This document shows positions 8,112 to 16,078 of a stretch of 64,000 nucleotides of DNA, piece by piece. Where the stretch lies: assembly GCF_900187385.1 (NCBI RefSeq), contig NZ_FYEY01000001.1:992001-1056000 (forward strand), written 5' to 3'. The DNA is from Streptomyces sp. 2114.4 (GTDB taxonomy: Bacteria > Actinomycetota > Actinomycetes > Streptomycetales > Streptomycetaceae). The translations under genes and the position numbers were made by a program. Positions within the stretch are counted from its first letter, which is position 1, and each line of letters opens with the position of its first letter. The notes under the pieces were generated by a model that searched no databases, had not been told where the DNA came from, and saw only the letters and a program-made list of their open reading frames with translations.

Positions 8112-8221
8112 GGTCGGCGGCCTTTCTCGAACCCCGGGAATCCCCGGGGAGGTCAATGGACGGACGGCATGGGGCCGGGGCCCGGAGAACCGGGCCGGCG
8201 GGGGCTCCCCGGGCCGGCAGC

Positions 8222-8280
8222 CCGGCGGCTGGCCACCGCTACGGCCACGGCCACCACGGCTACGGCCACGGCTACGGCGC
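8222..8280. repeat. Short tandem repeat of GGCTAC/GGCCAC hexamers
   Basis: Alternating CTACGGCCACGG-type units fill the end of the 160-base spacer between the chorismate mutase and the alpha/beta hydrolase stop. No gene is supported in this spacer. Confidence 0.5.
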
Positions 8281-8964
8281 CAGGAACGAGGTGACCGCGG
8301 CGAGGAATTCTCCCGGGCGTTCCTCGTGGACGAGATGGCCGGCGCCCTCCACCGTCACCAGGCGGGCATCGGGGATCCGCTCGACCAGGTCGGCGAGGTG
8401 GTCCTGCGGGATATGGCTGGACTCGCCGCCGCCGATGACCAGGGTCGGTGCGGTGACCTTCGCCGGCGCGTCCCACCACGCGGGATCGGGCGCATTGCGC
8501 TCCGCCACCACCGCGGCCTTGGCGTGCCAGTCGAACGGCTGCGGGCCGGCCGGCTGCTCCGGCACCTCCTGCGGCGGCTCGGCGGGGAGCGGCACAGGTA
8601 CTTCCTCCAGGACCAGCCGGGCCACGAGCTCGGGCCGGTCCGCGGCCAGCAGCAGTGCGGCCACCGCGCCCAGCGAGTGCCCGATCAGGGCCACCCGCTC
8701 CAGTCCGAGCGCTTCCAGGAAGCCGATCGCATCGTCCCGCCACCTTTCGAAGCCGTACGCACCGGGCCAGTCGCTGCGGCCGTGACCCCGCTGGTCAGGG
8801 GCGTAGACACGGTGGGTGCCGGCGAGCCGGCCGACCACACCGCGCCAGTCCTCGCCGTCCTCCCCGAGGCAGTGCAGCAGCACGGCCGGGGGCGCGTCCT
8901 CCTCCCCCCACACCCGGTATGCCAGCTGGACCTCACCGACCTGCACTTTCCGGACGTCACTCAT
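8272..8964 (-). CDS. Alpha/beta-fold hydrolase
   Basis: A 230-residue single-domain hydrolase. HCLGEDGEDW precedes the oxyanion region, the nucleophile elbow is GHSLGA at about residue 95, and the catalytic His lies in GAGHLVHEE near residue 210. The Asp is probably in the strand before HIPQDHLADL. There is no signal peptide, so it is cytosolic. Substrate cannot be told from sequence. It stands alone on the minus strand, divergent from paaK. Confidence 0.85.
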   Translation of the reverse strand: MSDVRKVQVGEVQLAYRVWGEEDAPPAVLLHCLGEDGEDWRGVVGRLAGTHRVYAPDQRGHGRSDWPGAYGFERWRDDAIGFLEALGLERVALIGHSLGAVAALLLAADRPELVARLVLEEVPVPLPAEPPQEVPEQPAGPQPFDWHAKAAVVAERNAPDPAWWDAPAKVTAPTLVIGGGESSHIPQDHLADLVERIPDARLVTVEGAGHLVHEERPGEFLAAVTSFLAP

Positions 8965-9046
8965 GCGCTGGACGCTACCCGGGCGGCGTCGGCGTCACGC
9001 CCCTTGACGTGTTCGCCGCGCGCTGATTACTTGGATCAACAGATGG

Positions 9047-9064
9047 CTACCGAATGATCGGTAG
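9047..9064. promoter_or_regulatory. Palindrome upstream of paaK (PaaR-like operator)
   Basis: CTACCGA ATGA TCGGTAG is a perfect 7-bp-arm inverted repeat ending 12 bases before the paaK start. Its ACCG...CGGT core resembles the operator recalled for the TetR regulator PaaR of Corynebacterium. A TTGACG at 9004-9009 could be a -35 element. Confidence 0.5.
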
Positions 9065-9076
9065 GGAAACGAGGCG

Positions 9077-10414
9077 GTGGACTCCATGCCGGAAGCGGCC
9101 ACGGGCAGTGAGACGTTCGACGAGGCGGAGCGGCTTTCGGCGGACGCGCTGCACAGCCTGCAACTGACCCGGCTGCGCGCCTCGTTGCAGCACGCCTATG
9201 ACCACGTCCCGTTCTACCGGGAGTCCTTCGACCGGGCCGGGGTGCATCCGCGGGACTGCCGCTCGCTCGGTGATCTCGCCCGCTTCCCGTTCACCGTCAA
9301 GGATGATCTGCGCGCCCAGTACCCCTTCGGGATGTTCGCCGTCCCGAAGGAGAAGGTACGCCGTATTCACGCCTCCAGCGGCACCACGGGCCGCCCGACG
9401 GTCGTCGGCTACACCGAGCGCGATCTGGCGCAGTGGGCGGACGTCGTGGCCCGCTCCCTCCATGCGGCCGGCGGACGGCCCGGTCACACCGTCCATATCG
9501 CCTACGGGTACGGACTGTTCACCGGCGGTCTGGGTGCCCACTACGGCGCGGAGCGGCTCGGCTGCACGGTCGTACCGGCGTCCGGTGGGATGACCAGCCG
9601 CCAGGTGCAGATCATCCAGGATCTCCGGCCCGAGATCATCATGGTCACGCCGTCCTACATGCTCACGCTGCTGGACGAGTTCGAGCGGCAGGGCATCGAT
9701 CCCCGTACGACCTCGCTCGAGGTGGGCGTCTTCGGCGCCGAGCCCTGGACGCAGGAGATGCGCCGCGAGATCGAGGAACGGTTCGCGATCGACGCCGTGG
9801 ACATATACGGCCTGTCGGAGGTGATGGGCCCCGGTGTCGCCCAGGAGTGTGTGGAGACCAAGGACGGACTCCACATCTGGGAGGACCACTTCTACCCGGA
9901 GGTGGTCGATCCGATCACCGGCGAGGTGCTGCCGGACGGTGCGCACGGCGAGCTGGTCTTCACCTCGCTCACCAAGGAGGCGATGCCGGTCATCCGCTAT
10001 CGCACCCGTGATCTGACCCGGCTGCTGCCCGGTACCGCACGCGCCGCCTTCCGCCGGATGGAGAAGATCACCGGGCGCAGCGACGACATGATCATCCTGC
10101 GCGGCGTCAATCTCTTCCCCGCGCAGGTCGAGGAGATCGTACTGCGGACACCCGGGGTCGCCCCGCACTTCCAGCTGAGGCTGACCCGGGAGGGCCGGAT
10201 GGACCAGCTGACCGTACGCGCCGAGGCCCGGCCGGACGCGGCCCCCGAGGCGCGCACCGCCGCCGCCGGGCTGATCGCACGGGGCGTCAAGGACGGCATC
10301 GGGGTATCGGTCGCGGTCGAGATCGTCGACCCGGAGACCCTGGAGCGCTCGGTCGGCAAGATCAAGCGCATCGTGGACGCCCGGCCGCGTGACAAGGCTG
10401 CGGAGACCCCTTAG
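9077..10414 (+). CDS. paaK: Phenylacetate-CoA ligase
   Basis: A 445-residue AMP-forming ligase of the PaaK family, making phenylacetyl-CoA from phenylacetate. The signature ASSGTTGRPTVVGYT lies at about residue 95. The internal HIAYGYGLFTGGLGAHYG, the adenylation motif VDIYGLSEVMGPG, the YRTRDLT segment and the C-terminal GKIKRIVD are all typical, and length is normal. Starts are GTG at 9077 or ATG at 9086; both lie just after the palindrome. No paaABCDE oxygenase genes are in the window, so the product may feed another locus or precursor supply. Confidence 0.9.
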   Translation: MDSMPEAATGSETFDEAERLSADALHSLQLTRLRASLQHAYDHVPFYRESFDRAGVHPRDCRSLGDLARFPFTVKDDLRAQYPFGMFAVPKEKVRRIHASSGTTGRPTVVGYTERDLAQWADVVARSLHAAGGRPGHTVHIAYGYGLFTGGLGAHYGAERLGCTVVPASGGMTSRQVQIIQDLRPEIIMVTPSYMLTLLDEFERQGIDPRTTSLEVGVFGAEPWTQEMRREIEERFAIDAVDIYGLSEVMGPGVAQECVETKDGLHIWEDHFYPEVVDPITGEVLPDGAHGELVFTSLTKEAMPVIRYRTRDLTRLLPGTARAAFRRMEKITGRSDDMIILRGVNLFPAQVEEIVLRTPGVAPHFQLRLTREGRMDQLTVRAEARPDAAPEARTAAAGLIARGVKDGIGVSVAVEIVDPETLERSVGKIKRIVDARPRDKAAETP

Positions 10415-10587
10415 CGGGGGCGCTCCCTGGAGGTGGAGGTGCGCCCCTGCGCGCTGTCCCGGCGCGCTTGTCCCTGCGGGTGTCTCCCTAGGGGCATCTC
10501 TCCCCGAGGGACCAGGGCTGAGAGGCCCTACGGAGGCGCGGAGGCCCCCGGATGGGTTGCGCGGCCCAGGACGCGGCCCCTGGGACC

Positions 10588-10604
10588 GGGCTGCTCAGCA
10601 GCCC
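10588..10604. terminator. Hairpin between convergent paaK and VOC genes
   Basis: GGGCTGC TCA GCAGCCC is a 7-bp stem with a 3-base loop, close to the stop of the minus-strand VOC gene. The 197-base spacer around it (10415-10611) shows no gene. Confidence 0.35.
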
Positions 10605-10611
10605 AGGGTGC

Positions 10612-11412
10612 TCAACCCAGCGTCGGGTCCCCCTTGATGAGGGCGAACGGGGCCCCCGCCGGGTCCTTGACCATGGCCAGTCGGCCGACGCCCGGGGCGT
10701 CGGTGGGCGGGATCAGGACCGTGGCGCCGAGCTCGGTGGCCGCGGCGAAGGTGGCGTCGCAGTCGGTCACGCCGAAATACGGGTGCCACTCCGAGCTCGA
10801 ACCGGCCTGCAGATGCTCCTTCTGCAGCTGCATGATGCCGCCGTGCCCGGTGTCGTCGTCCTTGCCGCCGCCCGGCGCGGAGACGACGGAGTAGACGAGG
10901 TCACCGCCCATCGGCATGTCCTGGTGGCTCCAGGAGAAGACCGAGCGGTAGAAGTCCTTCGCGGCGGCCGCATCCGTGGTGTACAGCTCCGTCCAGCACA
11001 GGGAGTTCGGCTCCATGACCATCTCCAAGCCCTGGACGTCGCCCGGCTGCCATACGGCGAACTCGCCCCCCGTCGGGTCGGTGAAGGCGGCCAGCCTGCC
11101 CGCGGTGAAGACGTCCATCGGCGGGACGCGCACCGAGCCGCCGGCCTGCTCCACCGACTTGAGCGTGGCGTCCGCGTCCGGGGTGTGGAAGTACACCGTC
11201 CAGGCGGAGCGCGCGCCCTCGTCCATCAGCGGGCCGACGGCACCGACCGTCTTGCCGTCGAGCTGGAAGAAGCCGTAGCCGCCGGCGTCCGGGCCGGCCG
11301 ACTGGAAGCGCCAGCCGAACACGGCGCCGTAGAAGGAGACGGCGTCGTCGATATCGGGGGCCCCGAGGTCGAGCCAATTGGGTGTGCCCGGGACGTAGTG
11401 GGTCGTCAGCAT
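10612..11412 (-). CDS. Two-domain VOC family protein (Cfp30B-like)
   Basis: A 266-residue protein with two glyoxalase/VOC modules, about residues 5-125 and 140-262. Each starts with the W(L/T)xL pattern and an AxxFYxxVFxW helix (VSFYGAVFGW, KDFYRSVFSW). The fold suits metal-dependent dioxygenases, isomerases or binding proteins; no function can be assigned. It resembles the 27-kDa antigen Cfp30B group. The ATG at 11412 follows GGAGGA by a suitable gap; upstream extension of the frame is unlikely. A paralogue of the same layout lies at 26528-27292. Confidence 0.8.
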   Translation of the reverse strand: MLTTHYVPGTPNWLDLGAPDIDDAVSFYGAVFGWRFQSAGPDAGGYGFFQLDGKTVGAVGPLMDEGARSAWTVYFHTPDADATLKSVEQAGGSVRVPPMDVFTAGRLAAFTDPTGGEFAVWQPGDVQGLEMVMEPNSLCWTELYTTDAAAAKDFYRSVFSWSHQDMPMGGDLVYSVVSAPGGGKDDDTGHGGIMQLQKEHLQAGSSSEWHPYFGVTDCDATFAAATELGATVLIPPTDAPGVGRLAMVKDPAGAPFALIKGDPTLG

Positions 11413-11583
11413 GAAGGGTCCTCCGTTGAGCTCCGTCGCATCTCCGTTGACCTCCGTCGGTCTCGGTCGGTCAACGGCGCGCTTCCGTCGCACGGATCGT
11501 GGCGTTCGGGGCCGTTTCCCGCCGTTTCTCAGGATGGCAGGGGGCACTGACAACCGCCCTTCCACGCGCCCGGCCGTCCCGGT

Positions 11584-13197
11584 TCAGGGCGCGCCGAACC
11601 GTGCGCGGAGCTCCCGCTTGAGGACCTTGCCGCTGGCGTTGCGCGGCAGTGCGTCCACGAACATCACCCGTTTGGGTGCCTTGAACGGCGCAAGGCGGGC
11701 GCGGGCCATCGCGATCAGCTCCTGCTCCCCCACGCCCGCGCCGCCCGGCTCGCCCCCGGCACCGCCCGTAGCGGCTGCACCGCCCGTGCCTCGCGGCCCG
11801 TCCGTACGGAGCACGACCACCGCGGTCACCGCCTCGATCCAGCGCTCGTCCGGCAGCCCGATGACCGCGACCTCGGCCACCTGCGGATGCTCGTAGAGGA
11901 CGTCCTCGACCTGGCGCGAGGCGACCAGTACGCCACCGGAGTTGATGACGTCCTTGACCCGGTCGACCACCGTGAAATAGCCCTCCGCGTCGCGCACGGC
12001 GAGATCCCCGGAGTGGAACCAGCCGTCCCGGAACGCCTCCGCGGTCTCCTCCGGCTTGTCCCAGTAGCCGGTGCACAGTTGCGGGGAGCGGTAGACGACC
12101 TCGCCCCGGGTGCCGTCCGGCACCTCCCGGCCCTCCTCGTCCACCACCCGCGCCTCGACGAACAGCACCGGGCGCCCGCAGGAGTCCATCCGGCCCTCGT
12201 GTTCGCCGGGGCCGAGCACGGTGGCCAGCGGCCCGATCTCGCTCTGCCCGAAGCAGTTGTAGAAGGCGAGCCCGGGCAGCCGGGCGCGGAGCCGTTCCAG
12301 TACCGGCACCGGCATGATCGAGGCACCGTAGTAGGCCTTGCGCAGCCCGCTCAGCTCGCGGGTGGCGAAGTCGGGGTGGTTCGACAGCGCGATCCACACG
12401 GTCGGCGGCGCGAACAGGCTGTCGGCCAGCCCCCTTTCCACCAGGTCGAAGATCCGTCCCGGGTCGGGCCCGTCCAGGATGGTGTTCTCCGCACCGACCG
12501 CCAGATAGGGCAGCAGGAAGACGTGCAGCTGCGCGGAGTGGTAGAGCGGGAGCGAGTGCAGCGGCCGGTCCGTCTCCTTCAGGTCGAGAGCGACGACGGC
12601 GCTGGTGTACTCGTGCACCAGGGCACGGTGCGTCATCATCGCGCCCTTGGGCAGGGCGGTGGTCCCCGAGGTGTAGAGGAGCTGGACCAGATCCTCGTCG
12701 GACACCTCGGCCGCCTCGGCCACCCGCTCGGCGGCGTCCGCGTCCCGCTCGCCGGCATCCGCGTCCGGCTCGGCGCGGGACGCAAGCCGCTCCAGCAGGC
12801 CGTCCGGCGTCCCGTACAGCGCCATGGTGCGTACGGAATCCGGCAGCCGAGGCGCGAGCGCGGCGTCGGTGAACACCAGCGCACTGCCCGACTGCTCCAG
12901 GACATAACGCAGATCCTCGCCGGTGAAGGCGTGGTTGACCGGCACATGCACCAGCCCGGCGCGAGCACAGGCCAGAAACCCGATCAGGTACGCATCCGAG
13001 TTGTGCCCGTAGGAGGCGACCCGGTCGCCGGGCCGCAGGCCGTCCGCCCGCAGCACCCGGGCCGCGCCGGTCACCGCGTCGTCCAGCTCGCGATAGGTCC
13101 ACACCCGGTCCGCGTACCGCACCGCAGTCCGTCCGGGCACCCGACGGGCGCTGCGCCGCAGGACCCCGTCGACCGTATTGCTCCGCGCTTGCGTCAT
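11584..13197 (-). CDS. fadD: Long-chain-fatty-acid-CoA ligase family protein
   Basis: A 537-residue AMP-forming acyl-CoA synthetase. YTSGTTALPKGAMMTH lies at about residue 177 and the adenylation motif YNCFGQSEIGPL at about 297. HSGDLAVRD, DRVKDVINSGG and the C-terminal catalytic Lys in NASGKVLKREL are present. A low-complexity Gly/Thr/Ala insert at about residues 477-500 (GTGGAAATGGAGGEPGG) sits in the C-terminal subdomain. It is downstream of and co-oriented with a second ligase gene (77-base gap) and a nitronate monooxygenase, probably one transcription unit. Substrate is unknown. Confidence 0.85.
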   Translation of the reverse strand: MTQARSNTVDGVLRRSARRVPGRTAVRYADRVWTYRELDDAVTGAARVLRADGLRPGDRVASYGHNSDAYLIGFLACARAGLVHVPVNHAFTGEDLRYVLEQSGSALVFTDAALAPRLPDSVRTMALYGTPDGLLERLASRAEPDADAGERDADAAERVAEAAEVSDEDLVQLLYTSGTTALPKGAMMTHRALVHEYTSAVVALDLKETDRPLHSLPLYHSAQLHVFLLPYLAVGAENTILDGPDPGRIFDLVERGLADSLFAPPTVWIALSNHPDFATRELSGLRKAYYGASIMPVPVLERLRARLPGLAFYNCFGQSEIGPLATVLGPGEHEGRMDSCGRPVLFVEARVVDEEGREVPDGTRGEVVYRSPQLCTGYWDKPEETAEAFRDGWFHSGDLAVRDAEGYFTVVDRVKDVINSGGVLVASRQVEDVLYEHPQVAEVAVIGLPDERWIEAVTAVVVLRTDGPRGTGGAAATGGAGGEPGGAGVGEQELIAMARARLAPFKAPKRVMFVDALPRNASGKVLKRELRARFGAP

Positions 13198-13274
13198 GGC
13201 GCGATCCTCGACCGCCCCTCACCACCGGTCAAGCCACCCGACCGGAGCCCGGAGCCCTGGCCGGACGCCGTCGG

Positions 13275-14834
13275 CTACACGGAGCGCTCCCGCCCCTCCC
13301 AGTACGGGGCGCGCAGTCGGCGCTTGTACAGCTTGCCGTTGGGGTCGCGTGGCATGGCGGCGAGGAAGTCGACCGACTTGGGGCGTTTGTAGGCTGCCAG
13401 TCGCCGTGCGCAGTGGGCCATGATGTCGGCGGCCAGATCGGGCCCCGGCAGGTGGCCGTCGGCGGGCTCGATGACGGCCTTGACCTCCTCGCCCCAGTCG
13501 TCGTGGGGGATGCCGAAGGCGGCCGCGTCGGCGACCGCGGGGTGGGCGAGCAGGACGGATTCGATCTCGGCGGGGTAGATGTTCACCCCTCCCGAGATGA
13601 TCATGTCGATCTTGCGGTCGCGGAGGAAGAGGAATCCGTCCTCGTCCAGGTACCCGAGGTCCCCGACGGTGAAGAAGTCTCCGATCCGGTTCTTCTTCGT
13701 CTTCCCCTCGTCCTTGTGGTACTGGAAGCCGCCGGTGCTCATCTTCATGTAGACGGTGCCGAGTTCGCCCGGGGGCAGCCGGTTTCCGTCGTCGTCAAAG
13801 ACGGCCAGCTCGCTGATCGGCCAGGCCTTGCCGACCGTACCGGGCTTCTTGAGCCAGTCCTCGGCGGTCGCGAAGGCGCCGCCGCCCTCGCTGGCCGCGT
13901 AGTACTCCTCGACGCAGTCGCCCCACCAGTCGATCATGGCGCGTTTGACGTGGTCGGGGCAGGGCGCGGCGCCGTGCAGGGCGTGCCGCATCGAGCTCAC
14001 GTCGTAAGCCGCGCGGGTCTCCTCCGGCAGCGCGAGCAGCCGGTGGAACTGAGTGGGCACCATATGCGTGTGGGTGCAGCGGTGCGCCTCGATCAGGGCC
14101 AGCATGTCCTGCGGCGTCCACTTGTCCATCAGGACGAGGCGGTGGCCGATGTGCAGCGAGGCACCGGCGAACTGCAGGACGGCGGTGTGGTAGAGCGGCG
14201 AGCAGACCAGATGGACGTGGTCGTCGAAGGGCGTGATGCCGAAGATGGCGAGAAACCCGCCGAGGTGGGCGGCCTCGGGCTCGGTGCCGGGCAGCGCGCG
14301 ACGGATGCCGCGCGGGCGTCCGGTGGTGCCCGAGGTGTAGTTCATGACCCAGCCCAGCGTGCGGTCGCCGGGCGCGGACTCCGGCTGCCCGTCGAGGAGT
14401 TGGGCGTAGGGCCGGAAGCCGTCGGCCGCACCGACGGCGTAGCGGTGGGACGCGGGCAGCTTCGCCTCGTCCGCCGCCTGCCGGGCCGCCCCGGCGAACC
14501 GCTCGTGGGCGATCAGCACCTTCGCCCCGGAGTCGGCGACGATCCAGGCGATCTCCGGACCGACCAGATGGTGGTTGACGGGGACGAGATAGAAACCGGC
14601 CTGGGACGCGGCGAGGTAGGCGGTGAAGAACTCGACGCCGTTGGGGAGGACCACGGCGAAGGCGTCACCGCGCCGCAGGCCCGCCGCACGCAGCCCGTGG
14701 ACGAGTTGGTTGCTCGCGGCATGCAGCCGGCCGGCGGTCCACTCCTCGCCGTCGGGGGCGATCAGGACCGTACGGTCCGGGTCGGCGGTGGCCTGCGCCC
14801 AGAAGCCGTTGGGCGGTGGGGAGTCGTGGGTCAT
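13275..14834 (-). CDS. fadD: Acyl-CoA synthetase
   Basis: A 519-residue AMP-forming ligase with YTSGTTGRPRGIRRALPG at about residue 171 and the adenylation motif YYAASEGGG at about 307. Further motifs are FTVGDLGYLDEDGFLFLRDRKIDMIISGGVNIYPAEIE and the C-terminal PNGKLYKRRLR. The insert KMSTGGFQYHKDEGKTKKNR near residue 360 is unusual for long-chain ligases and typical of the mycobacterial-type FadD subgroup. It starts 19 bases after the nitronate monooxygenase stop, so they are almost certainly co-transcribed. A role in activating a steroid-, terpene- or aromatic-derived acid is inferred from context only. Confidence 0.85.
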   Translation of the reverse strand: MTHDSPPPNGFWAQATADPDRTVLIAPDGEEWTAGRLHAASNQLVHGLRAAGLRRGDAFAVVLPNGVEFFTAYLAASQAGFYLVPVNHHLVGPEIAWIVADSGAKVLIAHERFAGAARQAADEAKLPASHRYAVGAADGFRPYAQLLDGQPESAPGDRTLGWVMNYTSGTTGRPRGIRRALPGTEPEAAHLGGFLAIFGITPFDDHVHLVCSPLYHTAVLQFAGASLHIGHRLVLMDKWTPQDMLALIEAHRCTHTHMVPTQFHRLLALPEETRAAYDVSSMRHALHGAAPCPDHVKRAMIDWWGDCVEEYYAASEGGGAFATAEDWLKKPGTVGKAWPISELAVFDDDGNRLPPGELGTVYMKMSTGGFQYHKDEGKTKKNRIGDFFTVGDLGYLDEDGFLFLRDRKIDMIISGGVNIYPAEIESVLLAHPAVADAAAFGIPHDDWGEEVKAVIEPADGHLPGPDLAADIMAHCARRLAAYKRPKSVDFLAAMPRDPNGKLYKRRLRAPYWEGRERSV

Positions 14835-14853
14835 TCCGCTGTCCTCCTCGGGA

Positions 14854-15957
14854 TCAGGCGCGTCCGGCGATGCGGTTGATGCGGTCGATGGCCCGTTCGA
14901 AGCCGCGGGTGAGGTCGTCGAAGACGGCCTGCACGCTGCGTTCGCTGTTCATCCGGCCGACGATCTGGCCGACCGGGGTGCCGAGCAGGGGCTCGACCTC
15001 GTAGCGCTGGATACGGGAGTTGGCCTCGGCGACCAGCAGCCCCTGCAGCGGCATCGGGAGGGGGCCGGGGCCGCTCGGCTCGTCCCAGGCGTCGGTCCAT
15101 TCGGTGCGCAGCTGGCGAGCGGGTTTGCCGGTCAGGGCGCGGGAGCGGACGGTGTCGCCCGGCCCGGCGGCGAGCAGTTTCGCGGTCAGCCGCCGGGAGT
15201 GCAGCTCCGCCTCCTCGCAGGTCAGCCAGAGCGAGCCCAGCCAGACGCCCTGGGCACCGAGGGCGAGCCCGGCGGCGATCTGCTCACCGGTGCCGATACC
15301 GCCCGCGGCGAGCACCGGCAGCGGGTCGACGGCCGCCACCACCTCCGGGGTCAGCACCATGGTGGCGATCTCGCCGGTGTGGCCGCCCGCCTCGTACCCC
15401 TGGGCGACGACGATGTCGATGCCGGCGGCCTTGTGGTGCCGGGCGTGGCGCGGGCTGCCGGCCAGCGCGGCGACGAGGATGCCGTGGTCGTGGGCGCGCC
15501 GGACGATGTCGGGCGGGGGTGAGCCGAGGGCGTTGGCCAGCAGCTTGACCGGGTAGTCGAAGGCCACATCGAGCTGGGTGCGGGCGACCTGTTCCATCCA
15601 CCCGGTGATCCGCCAGCCGGACGCCTCGCCTTCCGCGAGCTGCGGCACCTGGTGTTTGTCGAGAAGTGCGGTGACGAAGCGGCGGTGCTCCTGCGGGATC
15701 ATCGCCTCGACCTCGGCCTCGGTGACGCCTTCCACCTTCTTGGCGGGCATCACCACATCGAGCCCGTACGGCAGCCCTCCGGTGTGGTCCTGCATCCAGT
15801 CCAGGTCGCGGGCCAGCTCGTCCGGGGCGGTGTAGCGGACCGCGCCGAGCACCCCGAGCCCGCCGGCCCGGGTGATCGCCGCGGCGACCGCGGGGAAGGG
15901 GGTGAACCCGAAGACGGCGTGCTCGACTCCCAGCGTGTTGCTCAGCTCCGTCTGCAT
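14854..15957 (-). CDS. Nitronate monooxygenase family flavoprotein
   Basis: A 367-residue FMN-dependent TIM-barrel enzyme (2-nitropropane dioxygenase family). The pattern includes ITRAGGLGVLGAVRY near residue 30, IDIVVAQGYEAGGHTG at about 180 (with the catalytic-region His) and VLAAGGIGTGEQIAAGLALGAQGVWLGSLWL for the phosphate/FMN loop. Such enzymes oxidise alkyl nitronates, but many catabolic-island homologues act on CoA-type or quinone substrates. It leads the gene set with two acyl-CoA ligases and has a 25-bp palindrome 39 bases upstream of its start. Confidence 0.85.
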   Translation of the reverse strand: MQTELSNTLGVEHAVFGFTPFPAVAAAITRAGGLGVLGAVRYTAPDELARDLDWMQDHTGGLPYGLDVVMPAKKVEGVTEAEVEAMIPQEHRRFVTALLDKHQVPQLAEGEASGWRITGWMEQVARTQLDVAFDYPVKLLANALGSPPPDIVRRAHDHGILVAALAGSPRHARHHKAAGIDIVVAQGYEAGGHTGEIATMVLTPEVVAAVDPLPVLAAGGIGTGEQIAAGLALGAQGVWLGSLWLTCEEAELHSRRLTAKLLAAGPGDTVRSRALTGKPARQLRTEWTDAWDEPSGPGPLPMPLQGLLVAEANSRIQRYEVEPLLGTPVGQIVGRMNSERSVQAVFDDLTRGFERAIDRINRIAGRA

Positions 15958-15995
15958 GGGCGAAGGATGCCGCAGCGGGCCGTACGAGGGAAGAG

Positions 15996-16020
15996 AGTTT
16001 CTGATGCAGCGTCAGAAACT
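15996..16020. promoter_or_regulatory. 25-bp near-perfect palindrome upstream of the nitronate monooxygenase
   Basis: Arms AGTTTCTGA (15996-16004) and TCAGAAACT (16012-16020) are perfectly complementary. The 7-base centre TGCAGCG is itself palindromic apart from one pair. The site is 39 bases before the start at 15957 and has the size of a TetR-family operator. No regulator gene is adjacent. Confidence 0.6.
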
Positions 16021-16078
16021 TGCCCGGGGGGGGCGCCGGAGGGGCGGCACTCGCCCCGTCGCCCGCCGGGCACCCCCG

